Shown one piece after another: positions 33,759 to 44,300 of a stretch of 64,000 bases of DNA (positions are counted from its first letter, which is position 1; each line of letters starts with the position of its first letter). The notes under the pieces are model-generated. The model was not told the DNA's origin. It did no database searches and saw only the letters and a program-made list of their open reading frames with translations. Source of the stretch: Alistipes sp. (GTDB lineage: Bacteria > Bacteroidota > Bacteroidia > Bacteroidales > Rikenellaceae); contig NZ_JAHHQJ010000003.1 in assembly GCF_020026455.1 (NCBI RefSeq), forward strand, positions 1-64,000. Direction: 5' to 3'. The position numbers were made by a program, and so were the translations under genes.

Positions 33759-33787
33759 ACATCTTCATCAATTGATTGCAGAACCGA

Positions 33788-34798
33788 CTATTGGACCGGC
33801 TTGCGCCTACGCCAATCGTCCTTGACATAGCTGTCGGGGTAGACGCTGAAATCCACCCGGCGGCCTCCCGCCTCGCAGATCCACGTCTCGAAACGCCGCT
33901 CCCCCTCCTTGAGCAGAATCACGCGCGCGCCGTTGGGCAGGTGGTTGTACTCGGTATTGCCGCCCGTATAGCGTCCGTAGGCCAGCAGAATATGGTGCCA
34001 CAGCACCGAATAGTCGTTGTCGTGGTCATGGCCGACGAAAACCCCCATGACATCCCCCGCCTCCTTCATTGCCGCAAACATCCCCGTGTTCAAGGCCCCA
34101 GAGCAGGCCCGCTCCATGCGGGTCCCGATCATCACGGTCTGCTCGTCGGCCGAAGCCTGGTTATACTCGGGCAGCGGGATATGGAAAAACGCCAGGGCCG
34201 GCAACGTCCGTCCCCCGTTCCGGTCCTTGAACGAACGGCTCGTCTCCAGATACCAGCGGATCTGCGAAAAGCGGAACCAGCCATAGCCCTTCACATCCCT
34301 GAGGTGGGAATAATCGTTGGAATCCATGCAGTAAAGAATGCAGGCGTCGGATTGCCCTCCGGAAGAGCGGATCGTCAAGGCATAGTCGGGCGACTCCTCT
34401 CCGCCCCGATCGGGCTGGATATTGCAGGCGACCGAGCGCATCACGTCGTAGAGCCGATCGCGCGACATCCCCTGCTCCGCATCATGGTTGCCGAACAGAG
34501 CTACGAACGGAATGCGACAGGCCGCCACACACTCCAAGACCCGTTTCAAACCCCGGTCTGCGGGTGCATTATAGACGATATCGCCCGTAAAGACCACCAG
34601 ATCGGGACGTTCGCACGCTAGGACCTCGCCGATGCGGGTCAGGGCAATTTCCGACGCCGGATTACCGCTCTGGAAGTGCACGTCGGTAAACTGCACGATT
34701 TTGAATTCGCCCGAAGGGCGGAATCTGAGTTCGGGATTCGCACCACGGACTCCCGAGCAGACCAAGAGGGATAAAACCACAATCCAAACAGTTCTCAT
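33788..34798 (-). CDS. Secreted calcineurin-like metallophosphoesterase
   Basis: 336 residues with a signal peptide (MRTVWIVVLSLLVCSGVRGA). Metal-binding motifs occur in order: FTDVH (Asp39, His41), VVFTGDIVYN (Asp73), FGNHDAEQG (Asn104-His105-Asp106), FFHIPLPE and VGHDHDND. This is the family of dinuclear phosphodiesterases and phosphatases. It starts 10 bases after the GH3 gene and is the last gene of the PUL, so its substrate is probably linked to the glycan, for example phosphate-containing side groups. That link is inference; the family also contains nucleotidases and other phosphatases. Confidence 0.88.
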   Translation of the reverse strand: MRTVWIVVLSLLVCSGVRGANPELRFRPSGEFKIVQFTDVHFQSGNPASEIALTRIGEVLACERPDLVVFTGDIVYNAPADRGLKRVLECVAACRIPFVALFGNHDAEQGMSRDRLYDVMRSVACNIQPDRGGEESPDYALTIRSSGGQSDACILYCMDSNDYSHLRDVKGYGWFRFSQIRWYLETSRSFKDRNGGRTLPALAFFHIPLPEYNQASADEQTVMIGTRMERACSGALNTGMFAAMKEAGDVMGVFVGHDHDNDYSVLWHHILLAYGRYTGGNTEYNHLPNGARVILLKEGERRFETWICEAGGRRVDFSVYPDSYVKDDWRRRKPVQ

Positions 34799-34808
34799 GG
34801 TTCCGATT

Positions 34809-37094
34809 TTAGTTCAAGGTGAATACCTGCCCCCCGGCCAGATCGCTCGATCCGCCGATCATCACCTCGAAATCGCCCTTTTCGGCAACAAGATTCAGTT
34901 CGTAGTCGTAGTATTTCAGCATCGGGACATCGATTTCGAAGCTCACCTCACGGGTTTCGCCCGCCTCCAAGCGGATCTTCCGGAATCCCTTCAGTTCCTT
35001 CACGGGACGGGTCGTCGTCCCCACCAGATCGCGGATATAGAGCTGCACGACCTCCTTTCCGGCACATTTTCCCGTATTGCGCACGGTCACCGATGCCGTC
35101 AGACGATCGTCTTCGGATTCGAGGCTCCGCTTCGAGAGGCGGACCTCGCCGTATTCGAACGTCGTGTAGGACAGACCGTAGCCGAAGGGGTAAAGCGGCG
35201 TGGTTGCGACATCCAGATAGTTGCTTTGGAACTTCTGGAAGGTATCGCCCCGATGCGGACGCCCCGTATTCTTGTGGTTGTAGTAGATCGGAATCTGCCC
35301 CACATTGCGCGGGAAGCTCGAGGCGAGTTTTCCCGACGGATTCACCGCACCGAACAGCACATCGCCGATGGCCGAAGCCGCACAGGTGCCTCCGAACCAG
35401 ACGTTGAGAATCGCCCCCACGTGTTCCGCCTCCCAGGCCAGCGTCATCGGACGCCCCGCCAAAAGCACCAGCACCACCGGTTTCCCGGTTGCGACCAGCG
35501 CCTTGAGCAGGCTCTGCTGGGCATCGGGAATGCCGATGTAGGAGCAACTGCTGCTCTCGCCGCTGCGCTCGGCCGTCTCGCCCAGCACCGCGACCACGAC
35601 GTCCGACCGCTCGGCCACCGACAGCGCCTCCTGCAGCATGGCCCGATCGGAACGTCCGTCACGGGGCACCTCGCGCCCGAACATCGTGATGTTCTTCTCC
35701 AGCGTTTCATCGAAGGTGATGTTGCTTCCCCGCGCATAAAGCACCCGAGCCTGCTCGCCGACCGCCTCGCGGATCCCTTCCAGAACCGTCTTGGGCTTCG
35801 ACATGTCCGCGGCCACGCACCACGTACCGCTCATGTTCTCGCGCGATGCCGCCAGAGGACCGACCACTCCGATCGTTCCCCTGCGCTTCAGGGGCAGCAG
35901 TCCGCCCTCGTTCTTCAGCAGCACGAACGACTCCGCGGCGATTCTGCGGGCCTCGGCCAGATGCTCCTCCGAGAAAACGGGGCTGTGGGCCGAGTCGACC
36001 TTACAGTAACGATAGGGATCGTCGAAAAGGCCCAGTTTGTATTTGGCCTCCAGCACCAGACGGCAGGCCCGGTCGATGGATTCCTGCGAGACGCGTCCCT
36101 TAGCCAAAGCCTCGCCCAACGTGCCGACAAAGCCTTCGCTGACCATGTCCATATCGACCCCGGCCTCGATCGAACGTGCCGACACGGTCTTGAAATCGCC
36201 GATGCCGTGGTCAACCATCTCCTTGATCCCCGTATAGTCCGTCACGACGAATCCGTCGAATCCCCACTCTCCGCGCAGGACGTCGGTCATCAGCCATTTG
36301 TTGGCCGTGGCGGGAATGCCGTTGATCTCGTTGAAGGAGGCCATGACCGACCCCACACCGGCCTCCACGGCTGCTTTGTAAGGCGGAAAATATTCGTTGT
36401 ACATCCGTTGCAGGCTCATGTCCACCGTGTTGTAGTCGCGTCCGGCTTCGGATGCCCCGTACAGGGCGAAGTGCTTGACGCAGGCCATGATCTCGTCCGT
36501 GGCATAGTGCTCCGGATCGCGGCCCTGATAGCCGTAGACAAAGGCTTTGGAAATGGCACTCGCCAGGCAGGGATCCTCCCCCACGCCCTCCGCGACACGC
36601 CCCCAGCGGGGATCGCGCGAGATGTCGACCATCGGCGAGAAGGTCCAGCAGATGCCCGACGCACTGGCCTCCACGGCGGCGATCCGGGCGGATCGTTCGA
36701 CCAGTTCCATATCCCACGTCGAGGCCAGCCCCAGCGGAATCGGGAATACGGTCTCATAGCCGTGGATCACATCCATTCCGAAGATGAGCGGAATACCCAG
36801 GCGGCTGTTATGCACGGCTATCGTCTGCATCTCGCGGACCTTGTCCACACCCTTGATATTGAACAGTCCGCCGACAAGGCCCCGACGGATCTTGTCCGCA
36901 ATGTCGCTGTTCTTCGCCAGCCCCGTCGTGAAATCTCCGGCACTCGGCAAATTGAGCTGTCCGAGTTTCTCCTCGAGGGTCATCCGGTCCATCAGGTCCG
37001 AGATGTAGTCGTCCATGGACTGCCGGTCGGACGATCCCGCCGCACAGGAGGCGCACAGGAACGCAAGCCCCAGCATGATAATGCATTTATTCAT
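34809..37094 (-). CDS. bglX: GH3 beta-glucosidase
   Basis: 761 residues from the ATG at 37094 (the frame extends to a TTG at 37106). Lipobox-like CASC near residue 17. The (beta/alpha)8 domain carries GLVGGLFNIKGVDKVREMQT, DISRDPRWGRVAEGVGEDP, CVKHFALYGASEAGRDYNTV and the nucleophile region WGFDGFVVTDYTG (Asp about 286). The alpha/beta sandwich contains ETAERSGESSS with candidate acid/base Glu, and a fibronectin-III-like domain ends the protein. BglX-type enzymes remove terminal glucose. Next to GH144 it likely cuts sophorose and beta-1,2-oligosaccharides, as BT_3567 does. The symbol is by family resemblance. Confidence 0.9.
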   Translation of the reverse strand: MNKCIIMLGLAFLCASCAAGSSDRQSMDDYISDLMDRMTLEEKLGQLNLPSAGDFTTGLAKNSDIADKIRRGLVGGLFNIKGVDKVREMQTIAVHNSRLGIPLIFGMDVIHGYETVFPIPLGLASTWDMELVERSARIAAVEASASGICWTFSPMVDISRDPRWGRVAEGVGEDPCLASAISKAFVYGYQGRDPEHYATDEIMACVKHFALYGASEAGRDYNTVDMSLQRMYNEYFPPYKAAVEAGVGSVMASFNEINGIPATANKWLMTDVLRGEWGFDGFVVTDYTGIKEMVDHGIGDFKTVSARSIEAGVDMDMVSEGFVGTLGEALAKGRVSQESIDRACRLVLEAKYKLGLFDDPYRYCKVDSAHSPVFSEEHLAEARRIAAESFVLLKNEGGLLPLKRRGTIGVVGPLAASRENMSGTWCVAADMSKPKTVLEGIREAVGEQARVLYARGSNITFDETLEKNITMFGREVPRDGRSDRAMLQEALSVAERSDVVVAVLGETAERSGESSSCSYIGIPDAQQSLLKALVATGKPVVLVLLAGRPMTLAWEAEHVGAILNVWFGGTCAASAIGDVLFGAVNPSGKLASSFPRNVGQIPIYYNHKNTGRPHRGDTFQKFQSNYLDVATTPLYPFGYGLSYTTFEYGEVRLSKRSLESEDDRLTASVTVRNTGKCAGKEVVQLYIRDLVGTTTRPVKELKGFRKIRLEAGETREVSFEIDVPMLKYYDYELNLVAEKGDFEVMIGGSSDLAGGQVFTLN

Positions 37095-37113
37095 AATGAT
37101 TCGCAACAGAGAG

Positions 37114-38790
37114 TTAATTTATGTCTTCAACGGTGAATCCCAGACGTTCGAGACCGCGCAGGACGTCGCCGTCCTTCATGAACGTATTCCACAACAGCCC
37201 CGTCCGATGATTCTCGATCATGACCACGATCGGGCCCTGATCTATGGCAATGTGCTGGCCGCGGTCGAACCACTCCTCCGTCAGATTGAAGGCATCCACA
37301 AATCCGTAGCGGGTCCAAAGGCGGTCGCCCAACTTGTAGTAGAAGAACCGCAGCGCCCGCATGGCTTCCTCCGGCATATAGGGCAACGACGACAGGGCGG
37401 CCGTCGGTGCGATCGTTCCCCGGTCGTTGGTCGGCGACGAAGCCGTATATCCGTCCTTGATATCGCTGGCCGTAAGTCCCCAGCAATCGGGGCCGTAGCC
37501 GTCGTATTCCTTGGGATTGAGCACACAATATTCGTAATTGATCCGGGCGTGGGCGCAGACCTGCTCCCAATAGTCGGCATAGGAATCCCGGATCCGGCGC
37601 GGATCGAGACCCAGGAACGAATAATGGGCAAAAAACAGGGGTCCTCCCAACTCTTCGCCTAGAGGCAGGGTCGTGCCGTAGTATTTCCGTCCGTTCTTCA
37701 TGGCTCCGGACCGCGCCCAACCCTCATCGTAGACCTTCCGGTCGATGGGATGGGTCGGCGACGAGGCGGCCAGCACATAGACGATCAGGGCTTCGTTCCA
37801 TCCGCAGATCTTCATGTTCATGGCCCAGGCCTTATCGGGGCTCCAGTGCCAGTACAAGGCATTTTCGCTCCCCTCCCTGGTAAAAAACGACCACTCGACG
37901 GCCTCCCACAGATCGGTAATCACCGCCCGGAGTTCACGCTCCGCGGCCGAATCCCGATCGAAATAGGCCCTTGCGGTCAGCAGTCCCTGGAAAAGCAGGG
38001 CCGTCTCGACCAGATCGGCACCGTTGTCGTTCTCGGAAAAGGGCTTCGTGAGACCCGTGTCGCCGTAAATCCAGTGAGGAAATGCCCCGTGATATGACAC
38101 GGCCTTGTTCTTCAGGAAATCGGCGATCTTCATCACCCGTTCGCAGGCCTGCTCGCGCGACACGAACCCGCGCTGGGCCGCAACGCACATCGCCATGACA
38201 CCGAATCCCGTACCGCCCGACGTGACGACCGTCCCCGAGGTGGTGCGCTCCCGGGCCATTCCGCTGTCGGGTTCGGCACCCTCCCAGAAATAGCTGAACG
38301 AGGCGGACTGGACCTTGGTCAAAAGCTCCTGATCCGTAATCCGGGGGAACTCGTCAAAAGGCAGCAGCCCCGTGGTGATGCGGATGACCTTTCCCGTGAA
38401 GATCTTCTGCCCGTCCGCGGACTCCAGGCCGGAATCGACCTTCAACCGATAGGCCGAGAAGGATTTCACGCCGCCCGATACCTTGAGCCGGACCTGCCGG
38501 CCCCCGTCGTAGAGGATCTCCGCGTCGACAACGCTGCCCTGCTCCGTTGCCAGCTCGATGTTTTTCCGAATCGCAGCCTCCCTGAGCGGAGCCGTAAAGG
38601 TGAGGATCAGCTCGGAAAGATCGGTCACGCGCATAAAACCGTCCAACCCTTCCTGCTCTCCGACCGACACCCGCTCCAGCGCAAAACGTCCGCCCGCCGG
38701 AGCGTCGTTCTCCGGGATCCGCGATCCGGAACAACCCAGAATACCCGCAAGCAGACAAACCGGAATCAGGAAGCGGCCGTATGAATTCAT
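37114..38790 (-). CDS. GH144-family endo-beta-1,2-glucanase-like lipoprotein
   Basis: 558 residues from the ATG at 38790 (38802 is an alternative). Starts further upstream lie in an intercistronic hairpin. Lipobox AGILGC gives Cys20. An N-terminal Ig-like domain (about 40-150: LSELILTFTAPLREAAIRKN) precedes the (alpha/alpha)6 glycoamylase-like domain, with SFSYFWEGAEPDSGMARERT, TGFGVMAMCVAAQRGFVSRE, WHWSPDKAWAMNMKICGWNE and CWGLTASDIKDGYTASSPTN. These are the hallmarks of PF10091/GH144, whose founding enzymes (Cpin_6279, BDI_3064) are endo-beta-1,2-glucanases. Family assignment is firm; the precise specificity is inferred from the family and the GH3 partner. Confidence 0.88.
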   Translation of the reverse strand: MNSYGRFLIPVCLLAGILGCSGSRIPENDAPAGGRFALERVSVGEQEGLDGFMRVTDLSELILTFTAPLREAAIRKNIELATEQGSVVDAEILYDGGRQVRLKVSGGVKSFSAYRLKVDSGLESADGQKIFTGKVIRITTGLLPFDEFPRITDQELLTKVQSASFSYFWEGAEPDSGMARERTTSGTVVTSGGTGFGVMAMCVAAQRGFVSREQACERVMKIADFLKNKAVSYHGAFPHWIYGDTGLTKPFSENDNGADLVETALLFQGLLTARAYFDRDSAAERELRAVITDLWEAVEWSFFTREGSENALYWHWSPDKAWAMNMKICGWNEALIVYVLAASSPTHPIDRKVYDEGWARSGAMKNGRKYYGTTLPLGEELGGPLFFAHYSFLGLDPRRIRDSYADYWEQVCAHARINYEYCVLNPKEYDGYGPDCWGLTASDIKDGYTASSPTNDRGTIAPTAALSSLPYMPEEAMRALRFFYYKLGDRLWTRYGFVDAFNLTEEWFDRGQHIAIDQGPIVVMIENHRTGLLWNTFMKDGDVLRGLERLGFTVEDIN

Positions 38791-38818
38791 GATACGTAAC
38801 ATATATTTTATTATAAGG

Positions 38819-38848
38819 AAGAGGGTATTTTCAGGCAAATACCCTCTT
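38819..38848 (-). terminator. Intercistronic hairpin between LamG and GH144 genes
   Basis: Perfect 12-base stem AAGAGGGTATTT / AAATACCCTCTT with a 6-base loop, 20 bases past the LamG stop, without a strong T-run on the minus side (CCTTATAAT follows). It could be a partial terminator or an mRNA processing/stabilising element that sets SusC/SusD/LamG above the enzymes. Confidence 0.6.
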
Positions 38849-38867
38849 TGTCAAATGGTAGATTCGA

Positions 38868-39734
38868 TTATTTGGTTTTCTCGTACAGTGCCGCAACCTG
38901 TGCCGCCGACAGCGCCTCGCCGAAGAAATTGAATTCATCCAGAAGTCCGTCGTAGAACGTGCCTCGGGCGGGCCAGTTCTCAATCGGGGTCAGCCCCACC
39001 ATCGCGGGGAATGCCCCGAGGCAGATCCCCGAAATCTCGTCGAACTTCAAGGCCCCCATGCCTCCATTGCGTAATTGGCGGTGACATACCTCGGCACCCT
39101 GGTTATAGAGCGTGATGGTCGACGTCGCGGCATCGTAGGTCACTCCCACGTGGCGCCATTTGCCGGCCATATGCTGCAGACGGGCCTCGTCTCCGGCATC
39201 GAACCAGGCATCGGGACCTCCTTCCGTCCCCGTCGAACGCAGGTAACCCTTCACGAAAAACTCCTTGGGGTCCTCCTTTCTGAACGTCTCCACGAAGAGC
39301 AACAGATTGCCAATTTCCTGATCCTTATGTCCCAAGGCGAACAACGAGCAGGCCGAAGGGTTCTGCCCCTCCCAGTTCACCCACATGAACACCGAGAAAC
39401 TCCCCAGGTTCTTCAGGCGCTCCATTCCCGCAGCGTCGGGACGGATCATCAGTGCCGTACCGTCCTGATTGCGGTAGGCCCTGCCGTCCCGTTTGCCGGC
39501 CTCGAATGCGGGAGCCACATCCCGGTAGGCGGTCATCGTGGCCTTGAGCGTCCCGTCGAGCGTCAGATCATCCTCAAACGAGGCGTGGAACAACGGCGCG
39601 GGAATCGGGACCTCCACCCCTGCCTCCCGGGGATAATCAAAGCCCGGATTCTGGCCCAAATCCTGTTTACACGACGCAAAGGTCAAAGCGGCCGTCGCTA
39701 CCGCCATCCATGTAAAATAATTCGCGATTTTCAT
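38868..39734 (-). CDS. LamG-domain glycan-binding lipoprotein (PUL)
   Basis: 288 residues. Lipobox LTFASC with Cys22, then KQDLGQNPGFDYP. Residues of about 45-285 form one concanavalin-A/LamG-like jelly roll: LFHASFEDDLTLDGTLKATM, NLGSFSVFMWVNWEGQNPSA, KWRHVGVTYDAATSTITLYN and YDGLLDEFNFFGEALSAAQV. Proteins in this position after SusD are usually surface glycan-binding proteins. It sits 18 bases after the SusD stop and is separated from the GH144 gene by a perfect hairpin. No catalytic signature is visible. Confidence 0.8.
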   Translation of the reverse strand: MKIANYFTWMAVATAALTFASCKQDLGQNPGFDYPREAGVEVPIPAPLFHASFEDDLTLDGTLKATMTAYRDVAPAFEAGKRDGRAYRNQDGTALMIRPDAAGMERLKNLGSFSVFMWVNWEGQNPSACSLFALGHKDQEIGNLLLFVETFRKEDPKEFFVKGYLRSTGTEGGPDAWFDAGDEARLQHMAGKWRHVGVTYDAATSTITLYNQGAEVCHRQLRNGGMGALKFDEISGICLGAFPAMVGLTPIENWPARGTFYDGLLDEFNFFGEALSAAQVAALYEKTK

Positions 39735-39752
39735 GATTCGTCCTGTTTTTGA

Positions 39753-41309
39753 TTATCCGACATAATCGGGATTCTGAACCAACACCCCGTTCGACGCGTC
39801 GATCTGGGTCTGAGGCAGAGGCAGGTATTTGTTCTTGTCCTGATAGCCCTGCGGCCCCAGCACCTCGACGGCCTCGTTCCAGCGGACCAGATCGTAGAAG
39901 CGGTCGAACTCCAGAGCCAGCTCCACGTGGCGCTCGTGGTGAATGGCCTTGCGCAGCTCGGCCTGATCGGTCGTCGTCACCTTGGGCAGGACATCGGTGC
40001 GCGACCCGCGGGCACGCTTGCGCACCGACTCCAGCAGGTCGAGCGCCTCCCGGGTATAGGTCCCGCCGCCCATCTCGCAGGCCGCCTCGGCAGCCATCAG
40101 CACCACGTCCGAATAACGGATCATGCGGATGTTGTACCAGAAACCGTTTCTGTTGCCGTAGAACTCCCTGAGCCGGGGGCTGCAATAGGCCTTCTTGTTG
40201 AAGAACACGCCATCCAGACCGTCCTGGGCCACGAGCTTCTCGTTGAAGGGTCTATTACCGTCGGCAGGGGCGTAATCGGGCCACGGCTTGGTCGGGGTCG
40301 AGAAATAGAGCAGGGTCTCGTCGCGGCGGGGATCGCCCGCTTCAAAGGCTTTGAACAGCTCCATTGTCGCCATGTGCCATCCCCAGCCCAGGTCCGACGA
40401 ACCGGCTCCGCGGCAGCCCTGCACCTGGCAGAACTGGCTGCCCAGCTTGTCGGTCGAAGGCTCGGCCGTGGTTGCCGTGCACTGAAGCTCCCAAACCGAC
40501 TCCGAAGAGTTCTCGCCCTCCTCGCGGAAGATCTTTTCAAAGGGCGTTTTCAGATCGTAGCGTTTGGAGTCGATCACCTGTTTGGCACATTGATACATCT
40601 GCGGCCACATCCGCCGCTGGGCATAGCTCTTTGCGTGGAGGGCACGGGCGGCACCCGACGTAAGACGGCCGATGAAGCGGCTCTCCCAGCTCAGCGGAAG
40701 CCCCTCGGCAGCCGACAGGTCCTCGTCGATCTGCTTGTAGATGGCGTCGACAGGACTTTTGGGAATATTGGCCTGCTCGGAATTCTCGATGGCGAAATTC
40801 ACCAGAGGCACCTCTCCGAAGGCACGCACCAGATTGAAAAAGCACCACGCACGGAAGAAACGGGCCTCCATGATACACTGCATCTCGGCCTCATTGAGCT
40901 GCGCCCCGCCGCTTTGCGCCTTGTCCGCCTGGGCGATGATCGTATTGGCGGCGTTGATGATCTCGTAGTTCGTCGACCAGTAGGGATTCAGCAAGCCGTT
41001 TCCGGCCGTATACTGATAGCCGTCCCACATGGGCGTATGCTCCGCGCCGTCGGTCTTGACCGATCCCTTGCGCGAATCCTCCGAGCGGTAATAATGGAAG
41101 GCAAAAGCCGGTATGCCGGCCGTGATGTTGTAGTTGCGGGCCATGGAATACAGCGCCATCACCTGCGAGAAGTAGGCCCCGCCCTCGACATCGTCGATGG
41201 TCCATTCGCCCTGGGGGCGCTGGTCCAGCAAATCGCTACAAGCTCCCGCAGCGACAACCAACGCAAGACCCGCTACGGCCAATCTGATGTTCTTCAATAT
41301 GTTCTTCAT
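39753..41309 (-). CDS. SusD/RagB-family outer-membrane lipoprotein
   Basis: 518 residues from the ATG at 41309 (a longer frame overlaps the SusC gene). Signal MKNILKNIRLAVAGLALVVA, lipobox AAGAC with Cys24, then SDLLDQRPQGEW, the usual SusD start. TPR-like helices follow, with AEMQCIMEARFFRAWCFFNL, the EARFFRAxxYxxLV motif of the RagB/SusD family. The C-terminal RKAIHHERHVELALEFDRFY, then DLVRW, is the classic SusD ending. It pairs with the SusC gene 14 bases upstream and should bind the beta-glucan at the cell surface. Confidence 0.95.
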   Translation of the reverse strand: MKNILKNIRLAVAGLALVVAAGACSDLLDQRPQGEWTIDDVEGGAYFSQVMALYSMARNYNITAGIPAFAFHYYRSEDSRKGSVKTDGAEHTPMWDGYQYTAGNGLLNPYWSTNYEIINAANTIIAQADKAQSGGAQLNEAEMQCIMEARFFRAWCFFNLVRAFGEVPLVNFAIENSEQANIPKSPVDAIYKQIDEDLSAAEGLPLSWESRFIGRLTSGAARALHAKSYAQRRMWPQMYQCAKQVIDSKRYDLKTPFEKIFREEGENSSESVWELQCTATTAEPSTDKLGSQFCQVQGCRGAGSSDLGWGWHMATMELFKAFEAGDPRRDETLLYFSTPTKPWPDYAPADGNRPFNEKLVAQDGLDGVFFNKKAYCSPRLREFYGNRNGFWYNIRMIRYSDVVLMAAEAACEMGGGTYTREALDLLESVRKRARGSRTDVLPKVTTTDQAELRKAIHHERHVELALEFDRFYDLVRWNEAVEVLGPQGYQDKNKYLPLPQTQIDASNGVLVQNPDYVG

Positions 41310-41323
41310 GGGATAATCCTGAT

Positions 41324-44300
41324 TTAAAATGTGACATTTACACCGAAAGTGATCGTGGTCGGCATCGGATAGGTATATCCATCGTCGATGCCGAAGGCCA
41401 GAGCCGAACCGCCGATTTCGGGCGTGTAACCCGTATTGTGGGCCCATGTGGCCACATTCTCGACGTTCATGTAGAGGCGCAGCCCCTTCAGACGGAGTTT
41501 GCGGATGATGCGGTCGCCGAAACGGTAGCCCAACTGGATGTTCCTCAGACGCAGATAGCTTCCGTCCTCGATGTAATACGACGAGTTTTCCTTCTGCAAG
41601 GCCCGTCCCGAATCGAGGATCGGCTCCCAGTTCGAGGTACCCTCGCCGCGCCAGCGGCCCAGACGCTTGGCGGGATAGTTATACTGGGCAAACGAGGTCA
41701 TGAACCCCGCATTGTAGATCTCATTGCCGTAGACGCCCTGGAAATCCAGCCCCAGGTCGAAATTCCGATAACCCAGGTTCAGCGAATAGCCATACGTGAA
41801 GTCGGGCGTGGGGTTGCCGATCATCGTGCGGTCGGCATCGTTGATGAGGCCGTTGCCGTCGACATCGCGGAACTTCAGATCGCCCGGAGCGGGCGCAGCC
41901 AGCGAGTTCTTGGGCGAGCGGGCGATATCGGCCTCGTTCTGATAGACGCCGACCACCTCATAGCCATAGAAGTATCCGATCGGCATTCCCGGCATGGACA
42001 CGGCCACATTGCGCGAACCCTCGTGGTAGTTCTTGCCCAACTCGAGAACCTTGTTGTCGATGGTCGTGAGGTTTGCGGACAGCGAATAGGTGAAATCCTT
42101 TCCGATCTTGTCGCTCCACGATGCAGCCAACTCAAAACCCCGGTTGCGGATCTTGCCCGAGTTGATCAGACCGTCCTGAGCACCCATGAACTTCTCCAGA
42201 TAGCAGATCAGATCCTCGGTCTGCTTGTTGTAGTAGGTGACATCCAGATGAAGGCGGTTTTTGAGCACCATCATCTCGAGTCCCGCCTCCCACGACTTGG
42301 TCCTCTCCCAACGCAGATCGGTGGCCAGATAGGCCTGGGAATAGGAGGAGATGATGTTGTCGCCGAAGATGGCATTCGAGGAGTTGAGCGTCGGGAACGA
42401 AGGATAGAAACCGCCGGCCGAACCGATGTTCTGATTGCCCAGCACACCATACGAACCTTTGACCTTCAGATAGTTGATAAAATTCTGACGCTTCATGAAA
42501 TCCTCCTCCGAGACGACCCATCCGGCTCCGATCGAGTAGAAGTCGTCCCACGTGTTGCCCGAATATTTGAAGACCGACGCTCCGTCACGGCGGTAAGAGA
42601 GGTTCAGCAGATATTTGTGGTCATAATGATACAGCGCACGGAACATGTAGGACATCGTGAAGCGTTTGTACTGCTGGCCGCTGTTGGTTGCCGACGAGAT
42701 GTCGCCGATGGAGGAGATCCACCATTTGTCGGGATCCTCCGGGATGATGATATCGGCCGAATTGATATTCTGGCTGCGCCCCGCCGTCAGGGACTCGAAC
42801 TGGGTGTAGTTGGTCGAGAATCCGGCCATCAGGGTCAGCGCATGCTTTTGGGCAAAGGTCTTCTGGAACGTGAGGATATAGTCCTGCTGGGCGTTGAGCG
42901 TGTTGCTCTTGGTCTGCGACAGGGACTGGATCTCGGACCGGGGCGCGATCTTGTCGATCGTGGGATCGTACTCGAACATCACGGGGCGGAACAGACGGTT
43001 ATTGTTGGACTGATAGTCCAGAGCAAATGCCGCGCGGAACTTCAGCGAGGGCAGGAAATTGATCTCGCCCCACACGTTGCCGCCCATCCGGTAATTCTGG
43101 GCGATGTTGTGGTTGGCAAACCGATCGACCTCGATCATTGGGTTGGCAAGCTGGGGGCTCTGGAAGGAGGGCATCTTGTAATAACCGCCGGTCTTCGCGT
43201 CGAAAATCGGGGCGATGGGCACGGCCTGCACCGCCGAAGTCACATCCTTGGCATCGGCCGGCATCATGTAGGCACCGTTCAGCTGCACGCCGAACTTCAC
43301 CCAGTCCTTCATCCGATACTCGTCGCTGAAGTTGAAGGTAACCTTCTGCATCTCTTCGTTCTTGATGTTGCCCTGCTCGTAGGTATAGCCCACACCCAGG
43401 TAGAAGTTGTGCTTCTCGCCCGAGCCCATCACACTGGCCGTAGTCTGGCTGATCACGGCATTCTGGAAAATGGCATCCTGCCAATCCGTATCCGCGGTAT
43501 AGTGGGTGTAGTCGAACGGATCGCCGTCCATGTTGACCGTCTGCTCGTTGAAGAGCTCGCGGAACTGGGCCGCATTGGTCAGCGAGAGCCGGTGGCCGAC
43601 ATGCTTGACACCGACCGACTGGTTGATATTCACGACGGCCTCGCCCTGCTTGGCCTTTTTGGTCGTGATGATGATCACACCGTTGGCTCCGCGCACGCCG
43701 AAGATCGCCAGCGACGAGGGATCCTTCAGAATCTCGAACGATGCGATATCGTTGGCATTCAGGAATCCGATGTTGTCCGTAAACATGCCGTCGACGACAT
43801 ACAGCGGAGAAAAGCCGTTGATCGAATTCGTGCCCCGGATCCGGATTTCGGGATCCTGTCCCGCGCGTCCCGTATTGGTGATCTGCACTCCGGCGATACG
43901 GCCCTGCAATGAGGCCAACGGGTTGGACGACGGTCTGTTGGCGATCTCCTCGGCCTTGACGTTGACAATGGATCCGGTCAGGTCGCGTTTCTGGGCCGTG
44001 CCGTAGCCGATGACGACAGCCTGGTCGATCATGATGGCTTCCGTCCCCAAGGTCACCGTGAGGAATTCGGACGAAGCCTTGACTTTCTGAGCTTTCATGC
44101 CGACGAACGAAACCTCCAGCTCCTCGCCCTCCCGGGCCTTGAGCGTGAAGTTGCCGTCGACATCGGTCAATGTACCCACCGAGGTACCCGCCACCACGAC
44201 AGTGGCTCCCAATACGGGATTTCCGCTTTCATCGATCGCCCTGCCCTTCACCTCGACGGTTTGCTGTGCAAATGCACCCGCAGAGGTGGCGAGCAGCAGA

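Larger units (their letters stand above)
33336..33787. other. Intergenic region between the two PULs
   Basis: No supported gene: an open frame on the plus strand near 33.5-33.8 kb encodes an Arg/Pro-rich peptide without recognisable features. The region holds the fecI promoter (33520-33551) with overlapping dyads, and the terminator of the neighbouring PUL (33727-33758). A GC-rich low-complexity stretch lies at about 33680-33720. Confidence 0.55.

Noticed and set aside
33491..33775. Plus-strand frame of 94 codons in the gap between two PULs
   Set aside because: It crosses a promoter and a terminator, is Arg/Pro-rich and low-complexity in its second half, and resembles no family I know.
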